Shown piece after piece: positions 43,787 through 46,463 of a DNA stretch of 46,463 nucleotides. A program made the position numbers and the translations under genes. Below the pieces are notes generated by a model that saw nothing but the letters and a program-made list of their open reading frames with translations, had not been told where the DNA came from and searched no databases. This DNA comes from an uncultured Roseburia sp. (lineage in GTDB: Bacteria; Bacillota; Clostridia; Lachnospirales; Lachnospiraceae): assembly GCA_910584215.1 (NCBI GenBank), contig CAJTYI010000012.1:1-46463 (forward strand). Reading direction: 5' to 3'. Every line of letters starts with the position of its first letter. The first letter of the stretch is position 1.

Positions 43787-44470
43787 ATGAATATTTTGCT
43801 GATAGAAGACGACCAAAATTTATGTGACACATTATCTTTTCAGTTAAAACAGGAACATTACGACGTCGATATCTGCCACGACGGGCGGGACGGACTCGAC
43901 CTAATGTTACAGGACGCTTACGATCTGGTCCTTCTTGACCGGATGCTCCCCACCATGAACGGCCTAATGGTTCTAAAAAAGGCCCGGGCCGCGGGAATCA
44001 AAACACCGGTCATTGTCATCACCGCGTTAGGAGAGCTTTACGACCGCATCGAGGGCCTCGACGGCGGCGCCGACGACTATATGGTAAAACCGTTCGCTTA
44101 CGAGGAATTGTCCGCGCGCATCCGCTCCCTTGGCAGGCGCAGCGGCAAATGGGAGGAGCAGGAGACACTTTCTTACGGTGACATCTCCTATGATGTGGAA
44201 ATCCGCGAGCTGAGCGGACCAAATGGCAGCCTGATGCTCTCCGGCAGAGAGGGACGGCTCGCAGAGGTGTTTCTGCGGGAACCGGAAACCCTGCTGCGCC
44301 GCATGGTAATCTTGTCGCGCGTCTGGGGCGCCGATGCCGCCGTGGAGGAGGGCAATCTCGACACCTACATGCATTTTTTAAGAAAACGGTTTTCCACTGT
44401 GGGAAGTACACTCTCCCTCACCACAATTCGCGGTGCGGGATATCGATTGGAGATGCCGCATGTTTCATAA
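43787..44470 (+). CDS. OmpR-family response regulator
   Basis: This 227-aa regulator has a receiver domain with the acidic pair Asp8/Asp9, the phosphoacceptor Asp51 (LLDRMLP), a Thr/Ser in ITALG and Lys in VKPF, and a C-terminal winged helix (about 128-222) ending TTIRGAGYRLE. AAAGGAA precedes the ATG. It overlaps the kinase gene by 11 bases. I infer that it controls its own promoter and the divergent lipoprotein/ABC/adaptor operon through shared TTAAAG repeats. Confidence 0.95.
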   Translation: MNILLIEDDQNLCDTLSFQLKQEHYDVDICHDGRDGLDLMLQDAYDLVLLDRMLPTMNGLMVLKKARAAGIKTPVIVITALGELYDRIEGLDGGADDYMVKPFAYEELSARIRSLGRRSGKWEEQETLSYGDISYDVEIRELSGPNGSLMLSGREGRLAEVFLREPETLLRRMVILSRVWGADAAVEEGNLDTYMHFLRKRFSTVGSTLSLTTIRGAGYRLEMPHVS

Positions 44471-45755
44471 ATTACACCGCCAAATGACCTTTTTTTGCAC
44501 CGCCGTCACCGGCGTTATACTGATCGCACTGACTGCGGCGTGTCTTTTGGTCGCTGAAAACGGACTCAAAAAGAGCAGTTACGCCTCCTTTTTAAATGAA
44601 AGCAGCGCCGTTATCTCACACTTTCAGGAACAGAACACCATCTCTTTGTCCTATCTCAACCAACTGCGGGGTAAAAATAACTTTGAGTGCGTGCTCTACG
44701 AAAATGATCAGCCACTGTTTTTCCAACATCTGACTCAGCCAGAAGAGACGCTGGGCAAAGATTTTATTAATCTCGCCATACAGACCGCAGAAGAGACCTA
44801 TCATTTTCCGCTCTTTTCCAACGCCAACAGCCAGCTAATCAGTCACATCGAGTTTACCCTCACCAAGCGCGGCGAAGGGCTCTACTATGTCTGTGCGGCC
44901 AAAATACCCAAAGAAAACAGCAGACTCTCGCTGCTGATTTTTTATTCATTCCGGCATCAACAGCGACAAATTACCAGACAGCGCGTCGCATTTGCTTTCG
45001 CCGACCTGCTCGGCATCCTGCTGCTCACCGCTTTTTCCTGGTTCTTTACCGGACGAATGTTAGGCCCCATCGAAGAAAATAACAGCAGGCAGACCCATTT
45101 TATCGCCTCGGCCTCCCACGAACTGCGCACGCCGCTCGCGGTCATTCTCTCCGGCTTAGAAGCCTATGATAAATCCACCGACCAGGCAGACCGACAGCAT
45201 TTTAAAAATATCATGCAGCGGGAAGGCCAAAGGATGCAGCGCTTGATCGCCGATATGCTGCTTTTAGCAAACTCCGACGCCAACTCGCTAAAATTGCAGA
45301 CAGAAGACTGTCAGCCGGACGAGCTTTTGCTCTTTACCTACGAAAAATATGAACTTCTCGCCGCCCAAAAACAGATTGCACTAAAGCTTCGGCTCCCGGA
45401 CATTCCTCTGCCCAATATCACTTGCGACCGAGAACGTATTCTTCAGGTTTTATCTATTCTGACGGACAATGCTCTCGCCTACACACCTGCGGGCGGCACC
45501 GTGACATTGTCCGCGGCGCCCGCGGCCAAAACGGGAACCATTCTGCTTCAGGTCATAGACACTGGAAGCGGCGTGCCGGACACAGACAAAAAGCAAATTT
45601 TTGAACGCTTTTACCGCGCACAAAACTCCCACACCGACAAGGAACATTTCGGTCTTGGCCTTTGTATCGCAAAAGAGATCACGGAGGCACACGGCGGGAA
45701 AATATTTGCGGCTGACGCCCCGGAAGGCGGCGCGCGCTTTTGTGTCATTTTATAG
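44460..45755 (+). CDS. Sensor histidine kinase
   Basis: This 431-aa kinase has two membrane helices (about 10-32 and 178-197) enclosing about 145 extracytoplasmic residues with no recognised sensor fold. No clear HAMP lies between TM2 and the HisKA domain (ASASHELRTPLAV, His220). The ATPase part has the N box DNALAYTPAGG, G1 DTGSGVPD, F box FERFYRAQ and G2 GLGLCIAKE. GGAG seven bases before the ATG at 44460 decides this start over 44433. It is coupled to the response regulator gene. Confidence 0.94.
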   Translation: MFHKLHRQMTFFCTAVTGVILIALTAACLLVAENGLKKSSYASFLNESSAVISHFQEQNTISLSYLNQLRGKNNFECVLYENDQPLFFQHLTQPEETLGKDFINLAIQTAEETYHFPLFSNANSQLISHIEFTLTKRGEGLYYVCAAKIPKENSRLSLLIFYSFRHQQRQITRQRVAFAFADLLGILLLTAFSWFFTGRMLGPIEENNSRQTHFIASASHELRTPLAVILSGLEAYDKSTDQADRQHFKNIMQREGQRMQRLIADMLLLANSDANSLKLQTEDCQPDELLLFTYEKYELLAAQKQIALKLRLPDIPLPNITCDRERILQVLSILTDNALAYTPAGGTVTLSAAPAAKTGTILLQVIDTGSGVPDTDKKQIFERFYRAQNSHTDKEHFGLGLCIAKEITEAHGGKIFAADAPEGGARFCVIL

Positions 45756-45862
45756 GGATACACCCGCTCTCCGCCACATCATTTTAGAGCACTATGATTG
45801 TTTCAAAAAGTAGCAGAAATTACCAATCATATTTTGGAGTTTAATACAGATAATAGAATCAG

Positions 45863-45888
45863 AAACCGCAAGTATTCCTTGTGGTTTT
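45863..45888 (+). terminator. Probable terminator after the histidine kinase gene
   Basis: AAACCGCAAG (45863-45872) pairs with CTTGTGGTTT (45878-45887) with one G-T pair and a five-base loop. Only a short T stretch belongs to the end of the arm, so strength is uncertain. Confidence 0.5.
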
Positions 45889-45921
45889 CATACAAAAAGA
45901 TTTGACTATGGAGGAAAAAAA

Positions 45922-46137
45922 ATGAGTTCATCAAACAATTCTAGCTCTAATCAGATGAGCGTACCGGAAGCAAAAGAGGCTATGAACCGTTTCAAACAGG
46001 AAGTTGCAAGCGAGCTTGGCGTACCTTTAAAAGAAGGTTACAACGGTGATCTTACTTCCAGACAGGCTGGTTCTATCGGCGGCGAGATGGTAAAGAAAAT
46101 GATTCAGAGACAGGAGGAGCAGATGTCCGGCAGATAA
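45922..46137 (+). CDS. Alpha/beta-type small acid-soluble spore protein
   Basis: This 71-aa protein saturates and protects DNA in the forespore. The two conserved blocks are present: EVASELGV, containing the GPR protease cleavage site, then YNGDLTSRQAGSIGGEMVKKM. The N-terminus is Ser/Asn-rich. GGAGG precedes the ATG. A sigma-G promoter is expected, but I could not place one convincingly; CATACAAA at 45889 is a possible -10. Confidence 0.97.
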   Translation: MSSSNNSSSNQMSVPEAKEAMNRFKQEVASELGVPLKEGYNGDLTSRQAGSIGGEMVKKMIQRQEEQMSGR

Positions 46138-46193
46138 ACCCGGAAATGCTTCCAAACGCATAGCATAAAATGCTGTGCACAGGTTCAACCAAT

Positions 46194-46245
46194 AGAGGGT
46201 GACACCCCATCACATTATGTATGATGAGGTGTCACCCTCTTTTTA
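46194..46245 (+). terminator. Strong terminator after the spore protein gene
   Basis: AGAGGGTGACACC(C)CATCA pairs with TGATG(A)GGTGTCACCCTCT, followed by five Ts. It lies 57 bases past the stop codon. Confidence 0.95.
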
Positions 46246-46310
46246 TCTCGCTATCAAATTATAGGTTGTTAGCCAAGTTATTTGGATGAATCCCTATGAA
46301 TAGTAGATGC

Positions 46311-46445
46311 ATATTTATTCTATTAAAATATAGTAACTTTTTCTATGAGTGAAAGCGGCATCCATCGTCTCTTTGGTGTCACAGCCTCTGCTTTTTTCTT
46401 CAATATCACAAATCCCGAGGTACTTAGCGCGTGCCTTTGGGGCAT
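46311..46445 (-). repeat. Short dispersed repeat, right copy
   Basis: On the minus strand this is homologous to 21-163. It contains a 40-codon frame (46445-46323) beginning MPQRHALSTSGFVILKKKA. No ribosome binding site is visible before the ATG. It and the left copy are in inverted orientation. The stretch 46246-46310 holds nothing recognisable. Confidence 0.6.
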
Positions 46446-46463
46446 CCAGCTATGATACACGTC

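Noticed and set aside
43375..43816. Minus-strand frames of 77 and 63 codons
   Set aside because: They are opposite the DUF6440-like gene and the regulator promoter, without ribosome binding sites.
45860..45900. Sigma-G promoter for the spore protein gene
   Set aside because: CATACAAA is a partial -10, but no matching -35 at 17-18 bases was found and the site overlaps a hairpin; left as a possibility only.

Overview
The window looks like chromosome of an anaerobic, spore-forming Clostridia, most likely Lachnospiraceae. Evidence for spore formation is a complete spoIIAA-spoIIAB-sigF operon and an alpha/beta-type small acid-soluble spore protein. Evidence for a Gram-positive host is a valine T-box leader on valS, KtrAB-type potassium uptake and AGGAGG-type ribosome binding sites throughout. 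No phage, plasmid, insertion sequence, CRISPR, rRNA or tRNA was found. Nearly everything from 335 to 42994 is on the minus strand; only the last part (43393-46137) is on the plus strand.

Layout, left to right: a DRE-TIM aldolase; a soluble chemoreceptor-like protein with a zinc-binding CZB domain; a MATE exporter; KtrA and KtrB; the SbcCD nuclease; a NUDIX hydrolase; the spoIIA operon; a zinc-ribbon/TPR membrane protein with a 47-aa upstream gene; a FapA (DUF342) protein; valS with its T-box; a large RND exporter with a coiled-coil insertion; a PAS-GGDEF-EAL protein followed by an unlisted 45-aa membrane peptide; pyruvate kinase; a carbamate kinase-like protein; then the proteostasis block engB-lon-clpX-clpP-(membrane glycosyltransferase-like gene)-tig.

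The most unusual locus is 36705-45755. A minus-strand operon encodes a lipoprotein that fuses a repeat-rich, propeller-like N-terminal half to an ABC solute-binding domain, two sugar-type ABC permeases, an HlyD/MFP-type adaptor, and a small two-TM protein resembling the MacB extracytoplasmic core without the FtsX membrane domain. No ATPase is encoded nearby. An OmpR-type response regulator and a histidine kinase are divergently oriented beside it. Both promoters carry TTAAAG-type direct repeats with an 11-12 bp period next to the -10 box, so I infer that the two-component system controls itself and the operon. A DUF6440-like small gene lies between them.

Other points of note: an overlapping terminator/promoter palindrome at 14519-14582; a roughly 250-nt structured segment between the valS T-box terminator and the valS start; a hairpin-rich element at 11161-11311 bounded by TAGTGTGAGA repeats, one of which supplies the sigF stop codon; four tandem hairpins at 23461-23550; and two diverged copies of one short repeat, in inverted orientation, at the two extreme ends of the window.
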